Shown here: piece by piece, positions 1-10,700 of the stretch | Layout of the letters: every line of letters begins with the position of its first letter | Numbering within the stretch: the first letter of the stretch is position 1 | Assembly: GCA_020650975.1 (NCBI GenBank) | Contig: JAIPMN010004362.1 | Span: 2,562-28,035 of the forward strand | Length of the DNA stretch: 25,474 bases | Origin: Apostichopus californicus | Taxonomy: Eukaryota > Echinodermata > Holothuroidea > Aspidochirotida > Stichopodidae | Reading direction: 5' to 3' | The notes under the pieces: generated by a model | The model's database searches: none | What the model was told of the DNA's origin: nothing | The model's input: only the letters and a program-made list of their open reading frames with translations | Program-made: the position numbers and the translations under genes

Positions 1-18
1 CCCCCCCCCCCCCCCCCC
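1..18. repeat. poly-C tract at window edge
   Basis: The window opens with an uninterrupted run of 18 C. It may be the end of a longer G/C homopolymer or an assembly-edge artefact; similar G tracts occur elsewhere in the window. Confidence 0.7.
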
Positions 19-94
19 GTCCGCTCATCAGACCTGTTCAAGTTTGGTTCATCAGGAATGATAAATTATGATGGCGCAACCACAAGTTTGGACT

Positions 95-145
95 GAGGGC
101 GGTTGTTAAGTTGAGGGCGGTTGTTAAGTTGAGGGCGGTTGTTAT
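95..145. repeat. 18-bp tandem repeat, about 2.8 copies
   Basis: The unit GAGGGCGGTTGTTAAGTT starts at 95 and 113, and a third copy starts at 131 and decays after GAGGGCGGTTGTTA. The first two copies are identical. It lies immediately before the dispersed repeat at 147-252. Confidence 0.85.
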
Positions 146-146
146 G

Positions 147-252
147 TCGTACAGGGAGAGGGGTTTGCCTTCCCTTTTGAGATATTTTTTGTTAAAGTGG
201 AGGATGCATCAGGATGCAAAATGGAGCTATGTTTTGCAACTTTTGAAACAAG
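147..252 (+). repeat. dispersed repeat, copy A
   Basis: This stretch resembles 2527-2638 in the same orientation. Shared blocks in order are a GAGGGG/GGGGAGG-rich start, CCCTTTTGAGA, a (T/A)AAA(G/C)(T/G)GAGGATG block, TGCAAAATG, and TTTTGCAACTTTTG at the end. The short open frame crossing it (from 197) has no recognisable protein and looks incidental. The family is not identified. Confidence 0.6.
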
Positions 253-979
253 GTTGAAGAATTCGACTGATTATGTTATACCATTACATATTATATTCTG
301 TCTGCGACTGGGGGAACCGTTTCACCCCCTGATATCGTTGTGGGGGTGGGGCTTAAATCCCACCCCACCCCAGCCCCGAATTACACCGGTTGCACCACTG
401 TGATTTATATCGACCGCCGAACAGGACAGTTTCTAAACATCATATCAGATTAATTAAATTGTTATTATGAAATCCTTTTTCTTTCCGGTATCCGGGCTGT
501 TAAATATACTCTGTAATCATATACAAGAATATAAATTGACGGTCTTCATTGTATCACATCCGGTATAGTTGATATAGTTAGATTTATGATATATTCAAGA
601 CCGGATCGGATATTATTTCCGTCGAAAACTGGCCATAGTCGTAAAAAACTGTAAACTAATTATTAGATTCTTATAATAACAATTTGACAAGTCGTATATC
701 TCTCTATACGATCATTATATACATTATTATTTTCACACCTAATTTCGTATTCAGCGGTTGCAATACTGTAATATCAACATTTGTCACTATTTTAGGCTAT
801 TGTGAAAAAATAGAGAGAAAAAAAAAAACAACAGATTAATCATCAAATTAAAAAAAAATCTGAAGTTTTGGTCCAAATAATAAAGTAAATATACACAGGC
901 GGTCCTTCAAAAACTTTAAAAAAAGATCAATAATAAACACATGTTGGTTCAGTTTACATGGTAACGTTTTCACTGAGTC
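253..979. other. non-coding, no gene seen
   Basis: AT-rich sequence with one GC-rich patch (about 340-377) in which G runs face C runs and could form a short hairpin. Near 820-850 there are poly-A stretches. I see no splice-bounded exon or recognisable protein on either strand. Confidence 0.5.
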
Positions 980-999
980 ATGCAAACACCTAGGGACAG

Positions 1000-1945
1000 A
1001 CACATTTTCTTTGTTTGTATTTTCTTGTCTTTTTTTCTTCTTGTTTTGCGTTATTATGTCTTGTATTGTCTTTTTCAAATTGTTTTAGCTTGTCTTGAGT
1101 TGTCTTGTCCTAGTGTCTTTTCTTATCTTCTTTTGCAGTCTTTTACATTCAATCTTTCTTTGTCTTGTTTTGTCTTGTCTTGCCTTTTCTTGTTTTGTTC
1201 TGTTTTATCCTGTCTTATGTTGTCTTGTCCTGTCTTTTCTTATCTTTCTTAGCTTTTCTTATCTTCTTTTGCGGTCCTGTCCATGCATTCTTTCTTTGTC
1301 TTGTCTTTTCTTGTTTTGTCTTGTCTTGCCTTTTCTTGTTTTGTTCTGTTTTATCCTGTCTTATGTTGTCTTGTCCTGTCTTTTCTTATCTTTCTTAGCT
1401 TTTCTTATCTTCTTTTGCGGTCCTGTCCATGCATTCTTTCTTTGTCTTGTCTTTTCTTGTTTTGTCTTGTCTTGCCTTTTCTTGTTTTGTTCTGTTTTAT
1501 CCTGTCTTATGTTGTCTTGTCCTGTCTTTTCTTATCTTTCTTAGCTTTTCTTATCTTCTTTTGCGGTCCTGTCCATGCATTCTTTCTTTGTCTTGTCTTG
1601 TCTTGCTTTGTCTTGTCTTGTCTTTTCTTGTTTTGTCTTGTCTTGTCTTGTTTTGTTTTGTTTTATCTTGTCTTATGTTGTCTTGTCCTGTCTTTTCTTA
1701 TCTTTTCTTATCTTCCTTTGCGGTTTTGTCCATTCTTTCCTTGTCTTGTCTTGTCTTTTCTTGCTTTGTCTTGTCTTGCCTTTTCTTGTTTGTTTTATCT
1801 TGTCTTGTCCTTTTTTATTCGTATCATTTCTTATCTTCTTTTGCGGTCTTGTCCATGCATTCTTTCTTTGGCTTGTATTGTCTTTTCTTGGCTTTATCTT
1901 GTCCTGTATTGTGTTGTCTTATCTTGCTGTCTATAGTTTGCACCT
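1000..1945 (+). repeat. CTTGT-rich minisatellite with ~146-bp higher-order unit
   Basis: The + strand is almost pure T, C and G, built from TCTTG/TTTTCTTG pentamer-like words. A higher-order unit is marked by TTATCTTC(T)TTTGCGGTC followed by TGTCCATGCATTC. The GCGG landmark occurs at 1271, 1417 and 1563 (exactly 146 apart), then 1730 and 1843; a degenerate GCAG form is at 1135. Because the words lack stop codons on this strand, long open frames rich in Leu, Ser, Cys and Val appear in several frames. These are consequences of the repeat, not genes. Confidence 0.9.
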
Positions 1946-2526
1946 ATAATGAAGGTTATCATGTGCATATAGATGTATGATGTTTTGTATATTATTGCCT
2001 AATAGGGGGGGGGGGAGGCAGAAACAAAGAACAGTTTTCTGATAATTTGTTTTGTGAGGAGGAACGGGACACTAGGTTTGAGTACCTAGTACCCCCTCTT
2101 CCCCTACCCCAGCCCTCTTCCCCAAACCCCCGGCAAAAAATGTCACCTAAACGTCACGTAAACAGCTGAACAAATATACTGTTAGTTAATATATATATAT
2201 ACATGTTATCCGCACCAATAACTGTTTGTGCCGCTGTATTACTCATGACTAAGTGACACAGAATGTATACACTGCGCCCTATAGTAACAGGATCGAAATG
2301 TTATGTTATTATGACAACTAGGGTATGTGGGGGGGGGGGGGGTGACGATACCCCCTACTGTTTACAAATAAAGGTATTAACCCGGTATAGCAAGTCAGTC
2401 ACAGCCTATTGTCTTGAGAGGACACAATTACTTCATGATCAGTGGTGTTGAAAGTGCTAGTGCAGATGGTGGGTACCAGGGGTGTATTCACCAATCTAGT
2501 ACTGAGTAGTGCTGCGGATAAGATGT
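1946..2526. other. non-coding with long G tracts
   Basis: Contains a G-run near 2005-2015, a C-rich patch near 2090-2135, an (AT)n stretch near 2189-2202 and an uninterrupted run of 14 G at 2329-2342. No exon is recognisable on either strand. Confidence 0.5.
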
Positions 2527-2638
2527 TGCGTCATTCAGGGGAGGAGTCTAAGTGGTTCCCCTCCCCCTTGAGAAATTGTGGTAAAACGGAGGATGATTAG
2601 CCTGCAAAATGATGCTCTATTTTGCAACTTTTGCAACG
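2527..2638 (+). repeat. dispersed repeat, copy B
   Basis: This is the second copy of the repeat at 147-252, same orientation, about 2.38 kb away and on the other side of the CTTGT array. It ends with the same TTTTGCAACTTTTG block. Divergence is substantial, so the copies are old or belong to different subfamilies. Confidence 0.6.
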
Positions 2639-5600
2639 ATGTTACAACAACAATATACGTAGTTGCACTCCGTGGTGGCACCACGCCAATGTAATATTCA
2701 TCCTTGCGGCGTCGGGACAAAAGTTCTCCATTTTCTGGCTGGCTCTTATACGCTTGAGCCAAATTTGAAAGTATTTTGAAACATATATGCATTCCATTAA
2801 CTTTGAAATTTATTGTCATCTTATCCCCTTCCCCTGATTACGAGGGTCATGCAAAGGGTACGATACATAAAATGCCACATCGGAATATCATTGGTCGATT
2901 TTAAGGCATTGTGGCCAAAACATGGTCATATCATTTGCATCTTGATCTGCACGCGTATAAATGAATGAGAAATAGATAAATATCTTTGACCAAATGCGAT
3001 GATTGGGAAGAAACAAGATTATGTTCTCATTCACTTTTGCGGATCTGAAAGGCAATATCTTTTCCTTCCATCTCCAATGTACGTGGCTTGATCAGTTTGT
3101 TGTGTGAATAAGAGTAATTCAGCATATTAACTGAATAAATTCAGTATATTAACTGAAGTGTGTTATAACACCGTGACACATATAGCCTACTTGTCAGCAG
3201 ATGCTAAATGTGGAAAAATTACTAACTGTCGAATTCATTATATACTCAAAGGATGTTTCAACTAATGACTTGTTATAGGAGCCTAAAAAACTGTCCCTAA
3301 AAGTTGACTAGAAAGCATACCTTGTAAAGGTGGTTAAAATTGTAGATTTGAGCGTTTTGCAAAAAAAGTGTCATCCACTTTCTGTTAAAAATTATTGGTG
3401 AAGCTTCTAGTGAGTAGTCTGGTTAGTCCAGTCAATAATTATGCATAGGATTGTGCGTTTAGTATATTTGCTGTTTGTAAGTCCTTCTCAGTAGCAACTG
3501 GTCATGCATGTAACATAACTTATATTAAGAAATTATAACAAACATCAGTTTTAATTGATTCACGGAGGGTACTCACCTTAACCAGTTTTAACTGATAAAG
3601 CCATGAGGATCGGGTGCAGGGCCTTCAGATTATTGAGCTCTTTCGTAACAGTATACTGTAAAGGTTTTACAGCAAATTCAGTTGACTTTCGTTTTTTTTT
3701 CTTTAAATACTATATTTTATATCAAACTCCAAGTACAATGTTTTTCGGCATGACAAGAGTCAACTTTCATTTACTTTCAACAGTCAAACAGTTTAAGGCT
3801 ACCAGTTTTGTTTTCTTTTGACTGTGAATTAAATACTAAATATGGAAAAAAATGTCTGGGCGACGAAGTAATAAAAATCACATCAATTCATTAACTACTC
3901 GCATATTCAATCTTCACTTCTTAGATGTACCCATGCAGCAGACCAAATTAGCATGACCAAACTTTTATCTAATATACTCTGTAAAGGTTTGGTAAGATTG
4001 CTACAAACATGTTGTTTCACGCTTCATTTATTTATTATTAATTAATTTGGTGGATTTATTAATATAATTGTTAACGGAATTGGCAATGTAACCATTTATG
4101 TATTGATGTCCAAACTTGGAATTCTATACAGACTGACATCTTCAACCTTCTTAACAAGTCTAAAACTCAATTGCTAGAATGCTAGACAATTTTGTCAAAT
4201 TCTCCTATCGATATCTCAGTAGTAAAAAAGATTGATTATTAAAATTTGAGCATGAGTGGAACATGCGCTTATGTGACATTCTATCATATATTGAAAATGT
4301 GTAAAAGTATAGGTTGCAAGGCCTGACGTTTCACTTTTACAACTTTCTCCTACACAGGCTCTCTAGTGGATAAGCAGTTTGCTAACAGTTTTATTTTATT
4401 TTGATATATTGAAAATAAATAATATTGATGTCCTTTAAGAACCATTTTAACTTACTTTTGTTTTTACTTAGCATGTATAGCTGCGTATATAGGCTACCTT
4501 AACATGAATGAAAAAGAAAAGATTTTACCTTGAACGTCGATATGTGCTCTAGGCCCTATATCGTAGCTATAGGCTATGCCATTCAGCACGATTTAAAACT
4601 TTCAACGAGTTGACGTGAATCAAACTTCCAAATCTCGTCAGATGTTCTCATAGTTCTCGTCGAGTCGTCTGTCCAGGATTATCCACCAACATCAACAATG
4701 AATCATCAAAATATGTGGTTTGTTCTTTCCTTTTCTTCACCGAGAGGTAATTAACCATCAAGAAGATGTCCAAAGATTACAACATGTTCGTTCTTTTCTT
4801 GTTGTTGGTTGCTTACTAGTTCAGATACAATATAGTATATAATCTAATTCATACCACTTACACGAAGGACGTATACACTGAAGTGTTGACGAATAACGAT
4901 CAGCAATATAGACGGAAGCGATATCAGAATAAACTGACTTTCATCCTTTGCGCTTGGGTGTTGATTTAAGGAGGTAAAGGAAACGGTCCATTTTTGTAGT
5001 ACCACATGCAGTACAAGTTTCATATACAAACGAGGATCATAACATAATCAATCATTTTTATAATATCCGATCCTTTTAACGGTGGTTGAAACTGACACCG
5101 GGCCTTGAGGAATGTAACGATAAATCATGCCAAGTTTTCATCGGTGAAAGGGTTATCAGGAGTGACACTTTCGTAACTTTTTCTCCAACGTTTTATAGAT
5201 CAACTTATTAAAAATATCAAATGGTGATTTGGGTATTAAGAATGTTAGCGAACTCGGAAAGATTCCAGAAACATTTAACGGTCATGGATGGGAATCTATA
5301 CTGAACACTGGAAAGAATGTGTGCTGTATATTAGCTAGCTATGTTTAGTTGACATAAATGATGAAGCCCGAATTGTAATGCATGGCATGGTTTGATATTA
5401 TACGTTGTAGATGATTTGTAAAGGGGTTTCACGGACGGTATACAGATGTCAAATGGGTGCCAGAGGAACGGGCAAGAGATTGGAACCACAAGGCCGAGGA
5501 CGGACTCGCAGACTAGTGGGAATGTTGTAAACTTGAAGTCACATATATAGAAGTCCCTCAGTCACGCGACTATGTCATGGTCTAACCCACGAGCCCCCTG

Positions 5601-6590
5601 TCTGTCCCGTCTCCAACCCCACCCAGTCGCACGACATTGTCACCGCATTCAGAACAGGCCTGCAGCCAGGAATTCTGAGTGCAGGCTGGCCGCAGCCAGG
5701 CTATAAGAACCCCAGTGACACTTAAAACGCTCAGGAAAAGTACCATGTCTACTATTAGGGTTATATATTAGTGTTCAACCCGTAAAACCAGAAGTCAATA
5801 AGCGAAATGATTTAGTGACTCGTTGATTTCTGGGTTCATTGGCATACACAGCCAGAAACACAGCCAGTTTTTAGTTTCAAACAGTGCCTTTTAAAGATGT
5901 TGTGTTTCAGTCTAAAGTGACATCATGTTACATATCATCGACCCTTAGATCTCTTAATACTGACACGTACCAATCTGCAGGGGCGAAACTAGGTTTCAGG
6001 GGCACCGGTTCGAGAGTGAGCGATGGAACCGTTCATCTTCACTTCATCTAAACTGCACGTGATACCACGCCCGTTGACAGTTTTCCATTTTTTCGGGAGG
6101 TAGGGGGGGGGGGTTGTTGACTGATGTCCGTCCTCGGAGGGGATCAATACGGTAAGGGAAGAGGTGTAGTAGGCTACGTCCCTTTTTTCCTATCATGGAG
6201 ATAATTTTGTTTGGGTTATACTGGAGTACGTTAGATTAGAAATAATTTTTTTCGTCATTTTGTCATTGACATTTGTGTAATACAACGCTATTTTGAGCGC
6301 AATCTTGAATAATTTAAAAAAATAGAAACGACAAACCATGTCTGTCCATCTCCGGGATCTGAATTAATGGCTGCTACTGTATACCACCACACTTATCACA
6401 TTAAATCAAAAATCAAATTATTCGTGCAAAACAATGACATTGGCTCAAAATGTCTAAACCAGTAATGGGGTGTCCTGCATGTTGGGTTCCCTGGTTCAAT
6501 GAATCGTCTGAACTTTCTCTAACTACACCTCTGCCAATCAGGGATTTTCTTCTCCTTCGTGTCATCAACTTTCCATTCCGAGAATGTTTT
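2639..6590. other. long non-coding stretch upstream of TM2D1
   Basis: About 4 kb without a gene I can support. Small structures seen: a 21-bp tandem of two units with internal inverted symmetry near 3117-3157 (ATTCAG...CTGAA), a CAGCCAGG direct repeat near 5662-5701, and a run of G near 6105-6114. A Kozak-like ATG at 4699 opens 16 codons ending at a possible splice donor near 4751, but nothing supports it as an exon. The region may hold the TM2D1 promoter and untranslated exons, which I cannot place. Confidence 0.45.
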
Positions 6591-6644
6591 GCTGCAATCA
6601 TAGAAATTGATTAGGAGATCCTTATCAATTTCTATGGCTGCAAT
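6591..6644. mobile_element. 38-bp palindrome flanked by exact 8-bp direct repeats
   Basis: GCTGCAAT occurs at 6591-6598 and again at 6637-6644. Between them (6599-6636) lies a palindrome that starts CATAGAAATTGAT and ends with its reverse complement. The 18-nt arms have a single mismatch and the central loop is 2 nt. The layout is that of a target-site duplication around a minimal foldback insertion. Eight-base duplications are typical of hAT-superfamily transposition. An equivalent structure is at 22621-22671. Confidence 0.6.
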
Positions 6645-7773
6645 ATACAGATTCGAATCCTATTGGCTAGTAGTAATTATAATGTTTCTCTACTCCCAAA
6701 TCGCAAAACAGAACAAACACTCGGCCTTGCAAGTTGCAGTAAAAATATCCGGATCTTGATATCTTGATACGGGTGGTCGATGATTTCAGATAAATAATTT
6801 TATCATCAAAAACATCCATAGAAGAGGCAAAGTCAAGTAATGTTTGAATCTTCGAGAGGAAGGGTAATCACTTATACATTGTTTGAGTTTAGAATAACAG
6901 GAACATAATTCTGTAGCGGAACTAGGCCTATCAGTAAGGGTGTCGTTTCACGTTGAAAATAGCTAGGCGTACACTGAAGTGGATAGGCTTAATTAGGCTA
7001 GGTCTATTACTTATGAGCTATATGAAGTAAGTCTAACGTGACAGATTATATGTAGGTATATGAGTTACTATAGGTGTATGCTGGGGCTTTTTTGCAGATA
7101 ACCCAGCAACCATGTAGTTCCCAGTTTGATGCCAGCATTGCAGTCAGTGGATGGCCTTTAACGAGGCTATAGACCAAATGACAATTACAATATTATGGTA
7201 ACTTCACACACTAATGATGTATTGAATTGACTGTGAAGTCAAATCCGCAAAGCCACACCATTGACATTACATTGGACTTTATTTTTAGAATGAGAGAATC
7301 TAAGGACAACAGCAGTGCAGTAGGCTGCATTGATATGTTAATTTATATCATTGCCACGTTAAAATGATGCATCATTCTTATAATATATGTCAGTCTGTAT
7401 GCAAGGTTACCAAGGATGCCAGTATTTTTTTTCGAGGGTGTCATCCGAGTTGTGATATATTCTGTTATGACTCTTATGCTGGTTTAGGTTAAACGTTTAA
7501 TCCCTTTCAAGGTTATAGACTTCCACAGTGTTAACTTATATAGCCCAAGTTAGGCTATGCTATTGATAATATCCATAAGGATTTGAAATATGAAGATCAC
7601 ATAGAAATTCCTGGATGTAACTTTTGTCCTACGTCTAACTTCACTTCTCACCCATGTTTCGTATTTTTCTTTCTTCTTCTGGAATGTAGTTGCATCTTAC
7701 ATCAAGCACTAAAGGAGTACTGTGTTACTTGCATAGTGATTGCAATCCACCATTTTCTGGATAAACGGTGGAA
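6645..7773. other. non-coding, TM2D1 5' flank
   Basis: No coding exon is recognisable. The segment just before 7774 is presumably TM2D1 5' UTR or upstream intron. An in-frame TAA at 7762-7764 lies shortly before the chosen ATG and blocks any N-terminal extension. No TATA box or other promoter element could be assigned with confidence. Confidence 0.4.
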
Positions 7774-10700
7774 ATGAAACAACATCTACTATTACCAATT
7801 CTCATCTCACTTGCCCAGTTGCCAGCTACTTCCTGGTCTGTTGAGGATAAAGAATTGACTTGCAAAAATTTGGAAGTTGGCCAGTATCCTTTTCAAGGGT
7901 GGTAAATTAATATTGCTAGCATAGTTTGCAAGATACTATGGTTCACTTCATCTGTTTACTTGTATTTTGTAAATTCTATACTGTCTGTATCTTCAACTTT
8001 GCAGTGCTATGATAAAAACCAATCATTGGCCGGAGAAAAATCTGGTTTCTTCTTTTCATGATTATAAAATGAGAATACTAAGTAACCTTGAACTTCAAGT
8101 TGTGTATGGTGAGATTTCTGTCTATTAAAATAACAATGTTGATTTCACCACATTTTTTTGTGATGTTAGTGGCCTATATACTATCCTGTGTGTGCCTCAA
8201 AAATCACGTTTCACAGGAGCAAAAATGATATTGCTTACAGGGGTTGATAGACTGATAATACGTTAAATGTGTTCCTGCTGTTGGGTTAACATGTTTGCCA
8301 GTAGCATACAATTATACAGAATTACACTAGAATTCAGTCGAGAATTCAAATACTGATACCTTTTAAATTCAGTAGTGAGTCCATATCTGTACTCATGAGT
8401 AAATGTATTCTAGCATGTACAATAGGTGCATGCATGCTGCATTCTTGAATACTAGTCCTCATGCACTTGTGCTTGAAACTTATGTACTTTTGTACATTTT
8501 GGAATCTAGCGTAGATATTCAAACACTTGTACTCCTACACAGGAATTCAAACATGTAGTGATTCTGTACTGATGCTCATCTTCTAGCATACGATATTTGC
8601 TTGTATTCACTTAGCACACATGTATGCATTTATTCTTGTACTCACACTCACAGCATATAAGAATCTAACTAGTATAGATACAGTCACACAGTGCTCGTTA
8701 AAAAATTAAAGGGAGTGAAGATCGCGCACAAAGAAACGTTTGATGCCGGTAATCTGACCTAGTTTCGAATGAGGTGTAATAGAAGTGTTAGACACCACCA
8801 TCGATCCCAGAAAATAAACACACAGCTTGCTACCATTGGTAATTAGACACTAGTGTACAGTCAATACATGCAGCTACGGTCAATACCCACAAAACAGCGT
8901 ACATAGCAGCGATGGACTATCAGGTCCAGATAATGATAACAAGGTATCACATTTCAATACTGCTGCATTTTGTAGCGACAAGAAAAAAACTTCACTTGCA
9001 AGCAACGGTAAGTTAACTTTTTCAGAGGGCGGCACGCGGTTTGGGGCGAGCCTTCAATGCCTTTAAGTACTCTTTCTTAAACTGAAATATATGTACTCCC
9101 ATGTGTACTCATATACTGTACTCACACTGTTGTACTTAGTTAATCACTACCAGTCTGCTGGTAGTGTTCTCCTCACTTTGATACCATACAACTGGTACCA
9201 TCGTGATTTAAGAATAGCAATAAATTAACAGTCATCTTTTCTGCTTCAGAGATTTCCCTTATCAGATCTTTGCAGATACGTTTGCGATGATGAGAGGGAT
9301 CCAGAGACACAAGAGATTAAAAATTGTCACAAAAATAGAACAGCGAGCGGTAAGCACAGGTCTTTATTTCTTGGAAATGCAGTCCTCAGTGTTATTTGTT
9401 TTTAAAAACTGGTGTGGTAGGGAGAGGGGGAGAGGGGGAAATTGCCTATGAGTTGTATATGACTCCATGCTTCGAAATGTAGGACAGATCTCTGCCTCCC
9501 TAGGAATGCAGCCAACTAAAACTGCATACATTTTATGCAGAAGTCCTTTTTTAAATTTTTTTGTGGGATTTGATCATCTCAACTATATCTAGACAGAGAG
9601 GTTTTCAAACAAGCCTGTCAGTTAGTTGTTTCATCGCTATTTGAAAAGCATTCTGCAAATATAGCTTGAAAATTTATCTGATAATATTTCAAAATATTTA
9701 CATGGTTTCAAAAAAAAATTGAAATATTAACAGAAATGCAGTGGTTGATCACCAGCAATCTATAGTTTCATCAAGTACTGTTGTTATAAGGCTAAAGAAA
9801 AAAAATGGTCAAATACTACATACCTCGTTTTCTATGTTTAAGAAGTCTGTTATGTTTCATAGCCATAAATCTTATTTCCAATCAAATTCAATAACTTTTT
9901 CAAAGTCAGGTACTCTGTTAGAAGCCCATGTAAACTTGTTTCTCCTTGTGCTATTATTCTGCCATGAGACATGATAAATGCTGAGATGATCATGACCTCA
10001 TTCATTGGTATATATGTGTATATATAAATATATATAAATATAGTGAAAAAACTTCCAGCCTCCACCGGGATTCATACCCTGGCCTCCCGCTTTATATGCG
10101 GACACCCTAACCACTAGGCTATGGACGCTGATTGTATGTCCAGAGGTTCGAAACCGGTAAGGAAGGTCGTAATTCCACTGTAGGCGTTTGTCACCTGTAT
10201 TATATATATAGATTTTAAGTTGCATCTGGTTGTAACTATGAATAATATTTATTTCTATTTGCACCAAGCCTAGCTAGATATTTCTATTTAAATGTAATTA
10301 ATGCTGAGAGAAAGTAACACCCTAAAATTCAAATGAGGCTAGGTCTTGTTTCTTGCAAAGGTACAATTTTGTTGTGTAAAGTCTTGCCTGAAGATGATCC
10401 AATATTCTAAATCTTGAGATTCTTCCTCTTTTCCAGTACGCTGTGAGACCGTAGCGGGGTTACAATGCGATGGCTCACAACTGGGACCTAATGGAACTGA
10501 ATTCCAAAAGGAAGTGCCTTGTGTTTATACGTGAGTATGCCATTGGGCAATCGGTTTACTAAGATTAGAGAGAAGAGTCACAGGATTTGCATCTAAGAGA
10601 AGTAAATTAATGAGGCTATTAGTTTGCCTGCAGCATCACAGGGCCTTCCAATGTAATAATAATATGAACAAGTTTGGGAACCAATACAGCTTATTAATAA

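Noticed and set aside
980-1980. Open frames of 90-217 codons rich in Leu, Ser, Cys and Val
   Set aside because: They overlap in several frames and repeat with the 146-bp unit; the CTTGT words simply contain no stop codons on this strand.
4699-4750. Possible first exon ending at a GTAATT donor
   Set aside because: The 16-codon hydrophobic start is attractive, but no downstream acceptor continues the frame, and the TM2D1 exon has its own in-frame upstream stop.
9145-9166. Third hairpin insertion of the 8-bp-duplication type
   Set aside because: The arms are perfect, but the flanks (TAGTTAAT and TTCTCCTC) are not direct repeats.
9998-10267. 89-codon minus-strand frame
   Set aside because: Its residues are the usual chance translation of a tRNA-derived SINE plus AT microsatellite.
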